Made by a program: the position numbers and the translations under genes. 64,000 bases of DNA from Paenibacillus sp. GP183 (lineage in GTDB: Bacteria; Bacillota; Bacilli; Paenibacillales; NBRC-103111): NCBI RefSeq assembly GCF_900104695.1, contig NZ_FNSW01000001.1, forward strand, positions 1,922,001-1,986,000, given 5' to 3'. The notes under the pieces are model-generated. The model was not told the origin of the DNA. It did no database searches and worked only from the letters and a program-made list of their open reading frames with translations. Below are positions 17,409 to 25,523 of this stretch, in pieces. Numbering within the stretch: the first letter of the stretch is position 1; the number at the start of each line of letters is the position of its first letter.

Positions 17409-17450
17409 GCAGGTGTGTCCGTTTAGACGCTGACTGACTAAGCAGGTGTC
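17385..17450 (+). repeat. 33-bp imperfect tandem duplication across the amylase stop codon
   Basis: Units 17385-17417 and 17418-17450 match at 28 of 33 positions. The first contains the last codons and stop of the amylase; the second is its noncoding copy. It is a local duplication, with the second copy already drifting. Confidence 0.85.
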
Positions 17451-17475
17451 CCAAAAAGGGGATTTAGACAAGAAC

Positions 17476-17656
17476 AATGTAAAATGTGCAATGTTATTTT
17501 TTGCTCGTCTCAGAGAATTAGATAACAGTGTATACCGTACATTAAAATTGCCACCGTCCCTCTTAAATGGAGCTGTTCCAAGAAAACCAATGTACAGAAT
17601 ACATTGTTTCTTAAAATACGAGAATCCCGACCTCGTCCTAGTGTACGAAATGCAAT
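17476..17656. repeat. Cluster of four 17-bp dyads, A(A/G)TGTA-N5-T(A/G)CA(A/T)T
   Basis: Within the 440-bp gap after the amylase gene are four inverted-repeat units: 17476-17492, 17527-17543, 17589-17605 (perfect CAATGTA-CAGAA-TACATTG) and 17640-17656. Start-to-start distances are 51, 62 and 51 bp, near whole helical turns. The same unit recurs at 37.2 kb. The gap holds no convincing gene; the rest is unassigned apart from the terminator at 17764-17796. Confidence 0.7.
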
Positions 17657-17763
17657 GTTCGGGAACATTACAGAGCCGCTCGCCGCTCGTTCAGACGAGC
17701 CATATTTTACGGACGGGATCCGCAATAACTCTGGCTTAATTGCTGTGAACAACAAAAAACTGA

Positions 17764-17796
17764 AAACCTCCCAATCGATACACAATTGGGAGGTTT
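17764..17796 (-). terminator. Terminator of the acetyl esterase gene
   Basis: AAACCTCCCAAT / ATTGGGAGGTTT is a perfect 12-bp stem. On the minus strand it is followed by TCAGTTTTTT. It can serve the minus-strand esterase and possibly plus-strand read-through. Confidence 0.8.
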
Positions 17797-17848
17797 ACTA
17801 ATGCCAGTGTACGTAAGCGGAACGAGATAGGATATTCCCGCTGTGCAA

Positions 17849-18808
17849 TTAAAGTCCGAGCATGAATTGTACAGTCTTGTCCGGGAAGCCCGGTAATCCT
17901 TCATGTCCGAAGTCAGGGTATATCTCCACCGTCTTCGGGGAGGTGATTTTATTGTAGGCCGCAAATTGAGTCGATGGAGGACATACTTGATCCATCAGTC
18001 CGACTCCCATCATGACCTCTCCACGGATGCGGGAGACAAGGTACTGCAGGTCTATGTATCCCAGTTTCGTGAAAATCTCTTCTTCCCGCTTATGCTGCGG
18101 ATCGAAATGGCGGAAAAACGTCTTCAGCTCGGCATAGGCGTTGTTCGCCAAATCCATCTCCCATACGCGTCTATAATCGCATAGGAACGGGTATACCGGC
18201 GCCAGCCGTTTGATTCTCGGTTCAAGCGCTGCGCAAGCAATCGAAAGCGCACCTCCCTGCGAGCCGCCGAAAGCTCCTACGCGCTCCGGGTCAACCTCCG
18301 GCATCCCCATGACGATCGAAGCAAGCTGCGCCGTATCAAGGAATATATGGCGGAACAACAGATTATCCGGATGATCGTCAAGTCCGCGGATAATGTGACC
18401 GTGTTGAGTGGTTCCTTTGACGCCTCCCGTATCTTCCGACTTGCCACCCTGCCCCCGGCAGTCCATGGACGCGATCGAGAAGCCCAACGCTGCATAAACG
18501 AGCTTATCGTGCCAATCGCCTGCATTCCCGGAGTACCCGTGGAACTGAACGACGGCCGGATGTTTCCCTGGAGCGTTCTTGGGTCGAACATATTTGGCGT
18601 GAATCCTTGCGCCCCTGACGCCGGTAAAATATAGGTCGAAGCATTCTGCAAATGGAACCTGGAATTCACTAGGAATGAGCTCCATTTGCGGATCTACGGC
18701 TTTCATCTCCGCCAAAGCCCTGTCCCAGTAAGGGTCGAAGTCGGCTGGACGCGGGTTTCTTCCCTCATATTTAACGAGCCGTTCCAAGGGCATGTCTACT
18801 AAAGGCAT
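17849..18808 (-). CDS. axeA: Acetylxylan esterase / cephalosporin-C deacetylase, CE7
   Basis: 319 aa, the usual size of CE7 enzymes, which deacetylate short xylo-oligosaccharides and cephalosporin C in the cytoplasm. The motifs are RGQGG (oxyanion-region signature), GGSQGG with the nucleophile Ser, an Asp in VGLMDQVCPP, and the catalytic His in DFGHEGLPG. There is no signal peptide. The ATG has GAGAGGAG upstream. A cre site lies about 60 bp upstream, so catabolite repression is likely. Its neighbours (amylase, SGNH hydrolase, sugar transporter) fit polysaccharide use. Confidence 0.92.
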   Translation of the reverse strand: MPLVDMPLERLVKYEGRNPRPADFDPYWDRALAEMKAVDPQMELIPSEFQVPFAECFDLYFTGVRGARIHAKYVRPKNAPGKHPAVVQFHGYSGNAGDWHDKLVYAALGFSIASMDCRGQGGKSEDTGGVKGTTQHGHIIRGLDDHPDNLLFRHIFLDTAQLASIVMGMPEVDPERVGAFGGSQGGALSIACAALEPRIKRLAPVYPFLCDYRRVWEMDLANNAYAELKTFFRHFDPQHKREEEIFTKLGYIDLQYLVSRIRGEVMMGVGLMDQVCPPSTQFAAYNKITSPKTVEIYPDFGHEGLPGFPDKTVQFMLGL

Positions 18809-18860
18809 ATGTATATTCTCCTCTCATTTTCATTTATTATATACATGGAAAAGCGAATAC

Positions 18861-18875
18861 AGCAACCGTTTTCAA
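18861..18875 (-). promoter_or_regulatory. CcpA (cre) site upstream of the acetyl esterase
   Basis: Minus-strand TTGAAAACGGTTGCT matches the cre consensus WTGNAANCGNWNNCW at every position. It lies about 55 bp before the esterase start. Confidence 0.7.
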
Positions 18876-18924
18876 ACTAAAATGTGTCATGTATTTATGC
18901 TCACGTCATCGCCCGAAAAACCCT

Positions 18925-20568
18925 CTAAACGTACAATTTGATATAATCAATTATAGGCTTCGGATCTTCGAGGCTGTGTGGATGATGACCCATACCAGGT
19001 TTCACAATCATCTTTATTTTTCCGTTTAATTGACGATAACGTTTCTCTAATAGTGCAGCATTTTCAGATAAAATAACATCTTCGTCTACATCTCCGGCGA
19101 CAATAATAATAGGAATATCGGAGCCTGATAAACTATCGATGCAATCAAGCGGGGAATTTGTAAAACCAATTGAATTCTCATCGGTGAGTCCATAGACGGC
19201 TAAACATTTTTCCCATTCGATTGAAGATCCGCTCCCCTTCCCTTTTCCTCCCGGCCACATACGAATATCTAAAACCGGTGCATCTAGATATAATGCTGCT
19301 ACACATTCCGGATAGGTCACGGCATAATTAACAGCATACAGACCTCCGCGGCTAAAGCCGAAGATAACTGCCTTCTGAGATAACTCATACGTTTGTATGA
19401 GATGGCTCTGGAATTGATGCATCAATTCATAAGGACACCCGTACATATTGCTAAGTCTATAGTAAGCAATAGGCCATCCTTGCTCCAATAAGGCCATATC
19501 CACCGTTGCAAAAGCATCGAAAAATTCAGCCCGCCAAACCCAAGGTCTGCCTTCCGCAAAAAACTTTGGCAAAATGACGATTCCTTCCCGCCCCTCCAAA
19601 TAAAAATCGATTCGTTCGTAACCCTTCCAAACAGATGCTTTCATCGAATGACGGTCTTCTTGAGCGGCCCGCTCTCGAATTTGAGCTGCTATTTCTTCGC
19701 CTCGAATCAAGGCCTGATCTAATAACAGGGCTTCCGCCTTATTGGGATTTGAATGACCTACGTGTTCCTTCCATGCTGAGCTTAACAACAAATGCCGTTC
19801 CAAGACCAAAGCGAATATTTCCGATTGTTCAGGATGTTCCACATACTCCGGTATCTGTTCCAATGAAATATTAAATAAATGGTCCAAAAGTGATTTCGCA
19901 ATCAACCAGTGGCCTGAAGCATTTGGATGGATGCCGTCACCGGAAAGATAAGCAGGATTGGATTTTCGTTTTTGTTCCCTGTCTTGAAGAAGCGGGTCGT
20001 AAATATTAACAATCCCATCTGCAATGGAATTCAAGGTGAGCAGCCAATCCGAATAGCGTCTCAACACTTCGTTATAATGGACATAAGGCTTCAAGTAGCT
20101 ATAAGCTTCTCTTCCTTCCGGCTGAAGAACGTCTTCGTTTATTGATCCAGGATCAAAAGGGGGAGGTGTCATGACAATGGCTTTGGCTCCATTATTTTGA
20201 ATAATCTGTATAGCCCTCAAAATGCCTTCTTGGTAAGCTTGAAACCGTTCATCGGAATATGGATAATATATGCCGTCATTCATTCCATAGCATATCACGA
20301 CCCACTCCGGTTTGCTTTCCTGCAAGGCCCTTAAAAGTCGATTATGGATGCAAGGACGCGGAAAGGGGTGATCGGATTCAGTTAATCCAGAAGCTGTTTC
20401 ACTGCTAACTCCCAGATTAATCAGCTTCATTTTTTTATCAGGCATTTGCTGTTGAAAATAGGCATCCAAAAATGCAATAAAAGTACCTTGATCTGTAATG
20501 CTGTCCCCTAGAAATACGATTCTTTTTTCAGCGGGTATACGAGAATCTTTTTCAATTACTTGTGACAT
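18925..20568 (-). CDS. Two-domain hydrolase: SGNH lipase/esterase fused to alpha/beta hydrolase
   Basis: 547 aa. The N-terminal SGNH domain (about residues 10-240) shows GDSITDQG, YGMNDGIYYP and GDGIHPNASGHW, with Ser, Asn and Asp-x-x-His blocks intact. The C-terminal half (about 300-547) is an alpha/beta hydrolase with nucleophile elbow FGFSRGG, an Asp in AGDVDED, and a terminal His in GMGHHPH. Both active sites look complete. No signal peptide. The start ATG at 20568 follows GGAGGAGAAGAAACA; an upstream in-frame reading through a hydrophobic stretch lacks a site. The position next to a CE7 esterase suggests sugar-ester deacylation, by inference. Confidence 0.85.
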   Translation of the reverse strand: MSQVIEKDSRIPAEKRIVFLGDSITDQGTFIAFLDAYFQQQMPDKKMKLINLGVSSETASGLTESDHPFPRPCIHNRLLRALQESKPEWVVICYGMNDGIYYPYSDERFQAYQEGILRAIQIIQNNGAKAIVMTPPPFDPGSINEDVLQPEGREAYSYLKPYVHYNEVLRRYSDWLLTLNSIADGIVNIYDPLLQDREQKRKSNPAYLSGDGIHPNASGHWLIAKSLLDHLFNISLEQIPEYVEHPEQSEIFALVLERHLLLSSAWKEHVGHSNPNKAEALLLDQALIRGEEIAAQIRERAAQEDRHSMKASVWKGYERIDFYLEGREGIVILPKFFAEGRPWVWRAEFFDAFATVDMALLEQGWPIAYYRLSNMYGCPYELMHQFQSHLIQTYELSQKAVIFGFSRGGLYAVNYAVTYPECVAALYLDAPVLDIRMWPGGKGKGSGSSIEWEKCLAVYGLTDENSIGFTNSPLDCIDSLSGSDIPIIIVAGDVDEDVILSENAALLEKRYRQLNGKIKMIVKPGMGHHPHSLEDPKPIIDYIKLYV

Positions 20569-20751
20569 TGTTTCTTCTCCTCCGTCGCATGAATCCCTAT
20601 TCAAGCCAATAATAAGCCAGATGATTATTAATGTAAATTCAAAATTATAGAATAGTATATAAATTTTCATACCCCGTACGCGAGAAAGCACAAATGCCCA
20701 AAATCAGGTACAATGGTAATGGAACAGCTGGCTGAGAAAGGTGATTATACG

Positions 20752-21762
20752 ATGAAAAAAAACCTATTACTGATTGCTACAGGAGGAACGATTGCTTCTT
20801 CACCAGGAGAACACGGACTGAAGCCCGCCATATTGGCACATGAGCTGCTCGAGGCTGTCCCTGACATTCATCTGGATGGCAACCTGGATGGAATCCTCTT
20901 GATGAACATAGACAGCTCAAATATGCAGCCGGAAGCTTGGAGTGAAATGGCCCGCGCCGTATATGAACATTATGACAGCTATGACGGTTTTATCATCACC
21001 CATGGTACGGATACGATGGCTTATACCTCTGCAGCCCTTACCTACATCCTTCAAGATCTGGACAAGCCAGTTATTGTAACGGGCTCTATGGTCCCGCTGA
21101 ATGTCGAGAACAGTGATGCTCCACGCAATTTGGCTGACTCCGTTACCTTTATCAAGGAAGGGATTGGCGGTGTATATATTGTTTTTGACGGGAAAGTGAT
21201 CATGGGCACTAGGGCGGTCAAGATTCGATCGAAGAGCGCTCATGCCTTTGAAAGCATCAATTCTCCTGTTTTTGCAACCATTGAACAGGAAACAGTTCGG
21301 TACAACAATGCTGAGGATGCGAAACCTCGCGTCCGCGAATCCACCGCTAAATCGGTGCGGTTGCTCGATTCGTTATGCCCCGATGTGCTGCTCTTAAAGC
21401 TCTATCCGGGCATGAAGCCCGAGCTGTTTGATCTGATCAAGCCGCATTACAGGGGCGTCATTATCGAAAGCTTCGGCAGCGGCGGCATCCCCATGGAAGA
21501 GCGCAGCCTGCTGCCCAAGCTTCAAGAACTGATCGAGGCTGGAATTGCCGTAGTCATTTCAACGCAGTGCCTTGAAGAAGGAACGGATCTGAGTATTTAC
21601 GAAGTTGGTAAAAAAATGGCCAACCTGCCTATTATTTATTCAGGCGATATGAATACCGATGCTATTGTGCCCAAGCTGATGTGGGCGCTTGGCCAAACGG
21701 ATCAGCTTGCAGAGGTCAAGGTTTATATGGAGACGCCGATCGCCCGGGATATTCAGCTTTAA
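20752..21762 (+). CDS. ansA: L-asparaginase, type I (AnsA-like)
   Basis: 336 aa; hydrolyses asparagine to aspartate and ammonia in the cytoplasm. Both active-site threonine motifs are visible: IATGGTIASS and ITHGTDTMAYT, with GSMVPL and the C-terminal STQCLEEG. There is no signal peptide, consistent with type I. The start ATG at 20752 has GAAAGGTGAT upstream; an in-frame ATG 39 nt earlier lacks one. Its stop codon overlaps the convergent permease stop within four bases. Confidence 0.92.
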   Translation: MKKNLLLIATGGTIASSPGEHGLKPAILAHELLEAVPDIHLDGNLDGILLMNIDSSNMQPEAWSEMARAVYEHYDSYDGFIITHGTDTMAYTSAALTYILQDLDKPVIVTGSMVPLNVENSDAPRNLADSVTFIKEGIGGVYIVFDGKVIMGTRAVKIRSKSAHAFESINSPVFATIEQETVRYNNAEDAKPRVRESTAKSVRLLDSLCPDVLLLKLYPGMKPELFDLIKPHYRGVIIESFGSGGIPMEERSLLPKLQELIEAGIAVVISTQCLEEGTDLSIYEVGKKMANLPIIYSGDMNTDAIVPKLMWALGQTDQLAEVKVYMETPIARDIQL

Positions 21763-22640
21763 CCTTTTACAGCTCCAACCATAACGCCTTTCACGAAATA
21801 TTTTTGCAAAAAAGGGTACACGATCAGGATAGGCAATGTAGCAACGATGATGGTTGCATACTTAATGGTCTCCCCAAGCTGATATTGGTCGGCTGCGGCG
21901 GCGTTGGTGGCCATGCTCTCTGTTGAGTTGGAGATGAGAATCTCACGAAGGATCAGCTGAAGCGGGTATAATCCGTGATCCTTCAGGAAGATGGAGGCAT
22001 AGAACCAGCCATTCCATTTTTCAACCGCATAGTAAAGAATCATTACAGCAATAACCGGCATGGAGAGCGGAATGATGATCCGCAGCAGGATGACGAAATG
22101 ATTGGCACCGTCTATCTTCGCGGACTCCTCCAGACTATCTGGAACGGCTTGAAACGCTGTTCGCATGATGATGAGATTGAATGTATTGACAGCAAATGGA
22201 ATGATCGTGGCCCAGAGTGAATCAATCAGCCCGACACCTTTAACTACCAGATACAAAGGGATCAAGCCTCCGCTAAAAAACATCGTGAGCACGATAAAGA
22301 AAATAAAAAAGTGATTCCACATGACATTTTTACGGGAGAGTACATAGGCCGCCAAGGTAGTCATGATCAGGTTTAAGGCAACGCCGAAGACAACAATGAA
22401 TAACGTGTTCCGGTAACCGGTCAGGATGCCTGGATTTTTAAAAACACTCCTGTAAGCCTCCAAACTGAAGCCTATCGGTTTAATCAGGAAGCCTTTATGT
22501 CCGACCAATTGGCTTGAATCGCTGATCGAAGCAAAAGTCACATAAATAAGCGGGTATAACGTCATGATCATTAGCACAATTAACAGTGTGTAAATAATCC
22601 CGTTAAAGATTCTGTCTGATAATCCGAAATCTGTTTTCAT
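21759..22640 (-). CDS. Carbohydrate ABC transporter permease, LplC/YtcP type
   Basis: 293 aa, six-helix membrane permease of the CUT1 class. The EAA-loop is ESAKIDGANHFVILLRIIIP, which contacts the ATPase, and the C-terminal VYPFLQKYFVKGVMVGAVKG is typical of LplC/YtcP. The ATG follows GGAGGAGATACCT. It lies 13 nt after the partner permease and is the last gene of the three-gene transporter. No ATPase is encoded here; such systems commonly use a shared MsmX-type ATPase encoded elsewhere. Confidence 0.93.
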   Translation of the reverse strand: MKTDFGLSDRIFNGIIYTLLIVLMIMTLYPLIYVTFASISDSSQLVGHKGFLIKPIGFSLEAYRSVFKNPGILTGYRNTLFIVVFGVALNLIMTTLAAYVLSRKNVMWNHFFIFFIVLTMFFSGGLIPLYLVVKGVGLIDSLWATIIPFAVNTFNLIIMRTAFQAVPDSLEESAKIDGANHFVILLRIIIPLSMPVIAVMILYYAVEKWNGWFYASIFLKDHGLYPLQLILREILISNSTESMATNAAAADQYQLGETIKYATIIVATLPILIVYPFLQKYFVKGVMVGAVKG

Positions 22641-22653
22641 AGGTATCTCCTCC

Positions 22654-23613
22654 TTACCATAGACCGCTGTTATTCAGCTTGCGGGTTAATTGATTGGCTA
22701 ACACTAACAGGATCAGGTTAATGACAGAGTTGAACAAGCCGACTGCAGAGCTGTAGCTCCAGCTAAATTCCAATAACCCTTTTCGATATACAAAGGACGA
22801 GATGACATCGGCAGTGTCGTAGGTAACAGGATTGTAGAGTAAAATGATTTTTTCGAAACCAACATTTAGCAAATTCCCCATCCGTAAAATAAACATGATG
22901 GCAATTGTCGGCATAATACCCGGAAGCGTAATGTAGAACATCATCTTCAGGCGGCTGGCACCATCCATGCGTGCAGCTTCATACTGTTCCGGATCAATGG
23001 CCGATAATGCAGCTATATAAATGATTGATTCCCAACCAATTCTTTGCCAAATTTCAGATAGAATGTAGATCCCTCTAAACAGCTCGGGTTTTTGCAGCAT
23101 CGCTTGCCCATCATAACCAAAGTAAGTCAGCAGGGTATTGATGACACCTCCGTTGTTGGTAAATTGCACAATGATCCCGCATATGACTACCAAAGAAATG
23201 AAATACGGCATATAGCTTACGGATTGAGCCACATTTTTAAAAACACGGTTTCGTACTTCATTGATAATGAGCGCCAGGATGATCGGAGTTGGAAACTCAA
23301 GGGTGAGCGATAACAAGCTGATGGTCAATGTATTTTTCAAGATCCGCCAGAAGTAAAAGGAGCTGAAAAAATCTTTAAAATGCGCAAACGCCACCCAGTC
23401 GCTTCCGAGAATTCCTTTGATAGGCGAGTAATCCTTGAAGGCAATAAGGGCTCCATACATGGGAGCGTAATGAAAAACGACGTAATAACCGATTACAGGC
23501 AGCATCATGAGATATAAATATTTGTTGAGTATAAAATCCCGAACGAACCTGCTTCCGAATGAATCCTTCCGGAGCTTTACGCCGATTGGCGATATGGAAA
23601 CGGGTTTGGCCAT
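22654..23613 (-). CDS. Carbohydrate ABC transporter permease, LplB/YteP type
   Basis: 319-aa membrane permease with NKYLYLMMLPVIGYYVVFHY at the first helix, APMYGALIAFKDY and the EAA-loop YEAARMDGASRLKMMFYITLP. The start ATG at 23613 follows GGAAGGGAG; an ATG 18 nt upstream lacks a site. It is the middle gene of the transporter operon, separated from the binding-protein gene by a hairpin. Confidence 0.92.
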   Translation of the reverse strand: MAKPVSISPIGVKLRKDSFGSRFVRDFILNKYLYLMMLPVIGYYVVFHYAPMYGALIAFKDYSPIKGILGSDWVAFAHFKDFFSSFYFWRILKNTLTISLLSLTLEFPTPIILALIINEVRNRVFKNVAQSVSYMPYFISLVVICGIIVQFTNNGGVINTLLTYFGYDGQAMLQKPELFRGIYILSEIWQRIGWESIIYIAALSAIDPEQYEAARMDGASRLKMMFYITLPGIMPTIAIMFILRMGNLLNVGFEKIILLYNPVTYDTADVISSFVYRKGLLEFSWSYSSAVGLFNSVINLILLVLANQLTRKLNNSGLW

Positions 23614-23650
23614 TTCTTTTCTCCCTTCCATGGAGTTTTTTCTGTAGTGA

Positions 23651-23674
23651 AGGGGAGGATCTGGGCCCTCCCCT
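23651..23674 (-). promoter_or_regulatory. Intercistronic hairpin between binding protein and permease genes
   Basis: AGGGGAGG / CCTCCCCT forms an 8-bp GC-rich stem in the 72-bp gap. No T run follows, so it more likely stabilises or processes the upstream mRNA segment than terminates it, favouring high binding-protein levels. Confidence 0.6.
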
Positions 23675-23685
23675 GATCAAAGACA

Positions 23686-25326
23686 TCAGCGCTTGTTATA
23701 TCGGTCTAAAGCTGCTTTCTGGATTTCGATGGCTCTGTCAATTTTCAGTGACTTGATCCTTTCCATGTATTTGTCGAAGCTGCCGATAGGCTCTGCCCCG
23801 AGAATGATCTTAAGGGTCATTTCATCCACGAGTGTGTTGACATCATTCATAATTTTCGCAAACTCGGAGCTTTCTTCCGGAGTCGGCGTAATCGGCGGTA
23901 TCTGGTATTTATCGCTTTCTGTCTTACCCCAGGTCGCAACAGCATCTCGCTGCGTCTGAAGTGCCAAATACTGCTCAATGTATCTTTTGTCTTGAACAAA
24001 CGGGCCATTGTAATTACCGCGGATATAGAGCGACATTGCTTGCGACGGTGCCAGTTTATCCGGATTTTTCATCAACAGATCGGTATAACGCGGATAGCCG
24101 TTGTCCATCTTGTGCGCGACACCTTCCGTACCAAAGTTAAAGAACATATGGCCTTCATCACTGTAGCCATAATCCAAAAGTCTGGTGGCAAGCTCGGCTT
24201 CTTTGGATTTAGCTGAAATCGCAACCCCGCCGCCATAGGAGAATGCGAAATCCCTCTGGCCGAATTTCGATATATCTCCTTTTTTCATTACCGGATAAGG
24301 TGCTGAGGCAAGGACTGCTTTCGGATCCTTCGCTTGTACAATCGGCTGCCAACGACCGATGCCGCCTCCCGCGTTGCCGATTGTAGCTCCAGTCGCTCCA
24401 TTCGAGAAGTTAGCATCCATCGCTTTCACATCAACAGTGGCCAGATTTTTATCAATCAAGCCTTCTGCGTACCATTTTTGGAAGGTGGCCAGGAATTCCT
24501 TGTAACCAGGCTCCATTGGACCGAATTTCACTTGACCCTTATCCAAATAGAAATCCTTGGTGATACCGAATGCACCTACGAAACCACCAGCAGTGAAATC
24601 ATTTAATGGACGCGGCATACTTACGAATGATGCTGATGCGGTTGCGCCTTTCTTTTCTTTAAAAGCTTTCAGTGTTGTATACCACTCGTCAATCGTCGTC
24701 GGTATAGGCAGTCCCAGCTCATCTAGCCAGTCCTTGCGAACAATCGGACCTTGGAATACTTTTAAATACTCGTCCCCACGGATAAAAGGGAACAAATAGT
24801 AGCTTCCATTATCCGTTTTAACCATCTTGTCAACCTCAGGATGGTCCTTTAAATACTTCTTTAGGTTCGGCGCATACTTGTCGATCAGATCGTTCAGCTT
24901 AAGAATATAGCCGTCTTTAATCGCTTTTTCAGGTCCGCCGGGAAATGATTTCGTAAAATCATATTCAATCATGTCCGGAAGATCGCCTGAAGCAATAAGT
25001 ACATTGAGCGCTTCCTTTCCCTTGGTCGCTGGAACTGTAGTGAATTTGAGAGGCACGCCCGTTTTCTTTTGCCAGTCCTGGAAGAATGGGATCTCGCCGT
25101 GGCTAGATTTGACGCCTGTCACATTACCGGGCAATTCGCTCCAGTAAGTCAGGGTTTTGTCTGTTGTGATGGGATATTTGGTGGCTTGAGATTTGTCGGC
25201 GGCCGTTGCGGCGGGATTCTTGCTGGTAGAGGCGTCCGATGCAGGCTTGCTTGTTGAGCACGCAGTAACCAAGCTGCTCATTAAAACGGTCGCTGCCAGC
25301 GCAGGGAGAAGATTTCTTTTTCTCAT
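23686..25326 (-). CDS. Extracellular sugar-binding lipoprotein, LplA/YtcQ type
   Basis: 546 aa. The signal peptide ends in lipobox LVTAC, followed by an Ala/Ser/Lys-rich linker. The family 1 solute-binding domain contains LTYWSELPGN, VLIASGDLPDMIEYDF and DEYLKVFQGPIVRKDWLDEL. This is the receptor that delivers an oligosaccharide or similar ligand to the downstream permeases; the ligand is not readable. The ATG follows AGGAGGTCTCAA. A perfect cre match lies about 90 bp upstream, and a membrane AraC-type regulator precedes the operon. Confidence 0.93.
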   Translation of the reverse strand: MRKRNLLPALAATVLMSSLVTACSTSKPASDASTSKNPAATAADKSQATKYPITTDKTLTYWSELPGNVTGVKSSHGEIPFFQDWQKKTGVPLKFTTVPATKGKEALNVLIASGDLPDMIEYDFTKSFPGGPEKAIKDGYILKLNDLIDKYAPNLKKYLKDHPEVDKMVKTDNGSYYLFPFIRGDEYLKVFQGPIVRKDWLDELGLPIPTTIDEWYTTLKAFKEKKGATASASFVSMPRPLNDFTAGGFVGAFGITKDFYLDKGQVKFGPMEPGYKEFLATFQKWYAEGLIDKNLATVDVKAMDANFSNGATGATIGNAGGGIGRWQPIVQAKDPKAVLASAPYPVMKKGDISKFGQRDFAFSYGGGVAISAKSKEAELATRLLDYGYSDEGHMFFNFGTEGVAHKMDNGYPRYTDLLMKNPDKLAPSQAMSLYIRGNYNGPFVQDKRYIEQYLALQTQRDAVATWGKTESDKYQIPPITPTPEESSEFAKIMNDVNTLVDEMTLKIILGAEPIGSFDKYMERIKSLKIDRAIEIQKAALDRYNKR

Positions 25327-25412
25327 TTGAGACCTCCTGATTTTCCGGAAGAACCGGATTGAATGTGCGAGTTCGAGGGATGACTCTGCTTCGAACTCTT
25401 CATTCTATTTTA

Positions 25413-25427
25413 TGATTGCGCTTACAT
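25413..25427 (-). promoter_or_regulatory. CcpA (cre) site upstream of the sugar transporter operon
   Basis: Minus-strand ATGTAAGCGCAATCA matches WTGNAANCGNWNNCW at all positions, 87 bp before the binding-protein start and overlapping the likely promoter. Confidence 0.75.
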
Positions 25428-25523
25428 AAGAAACAATCTTGAAAACCGCCAAATGAATCTCCAAATCTGACCCTGCAATCATCAAAACATCCAACTGCAT
25501 CTGCAAAATCTCCAATTTTTCAG

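Noticed and set aside
17446-17739. 97-codon plus-strand ORF after the amylase gene
   Set aside because: Runs through the 17-bp dyads, no good ribosome binding site, no family resemblance; more likely noncoding.
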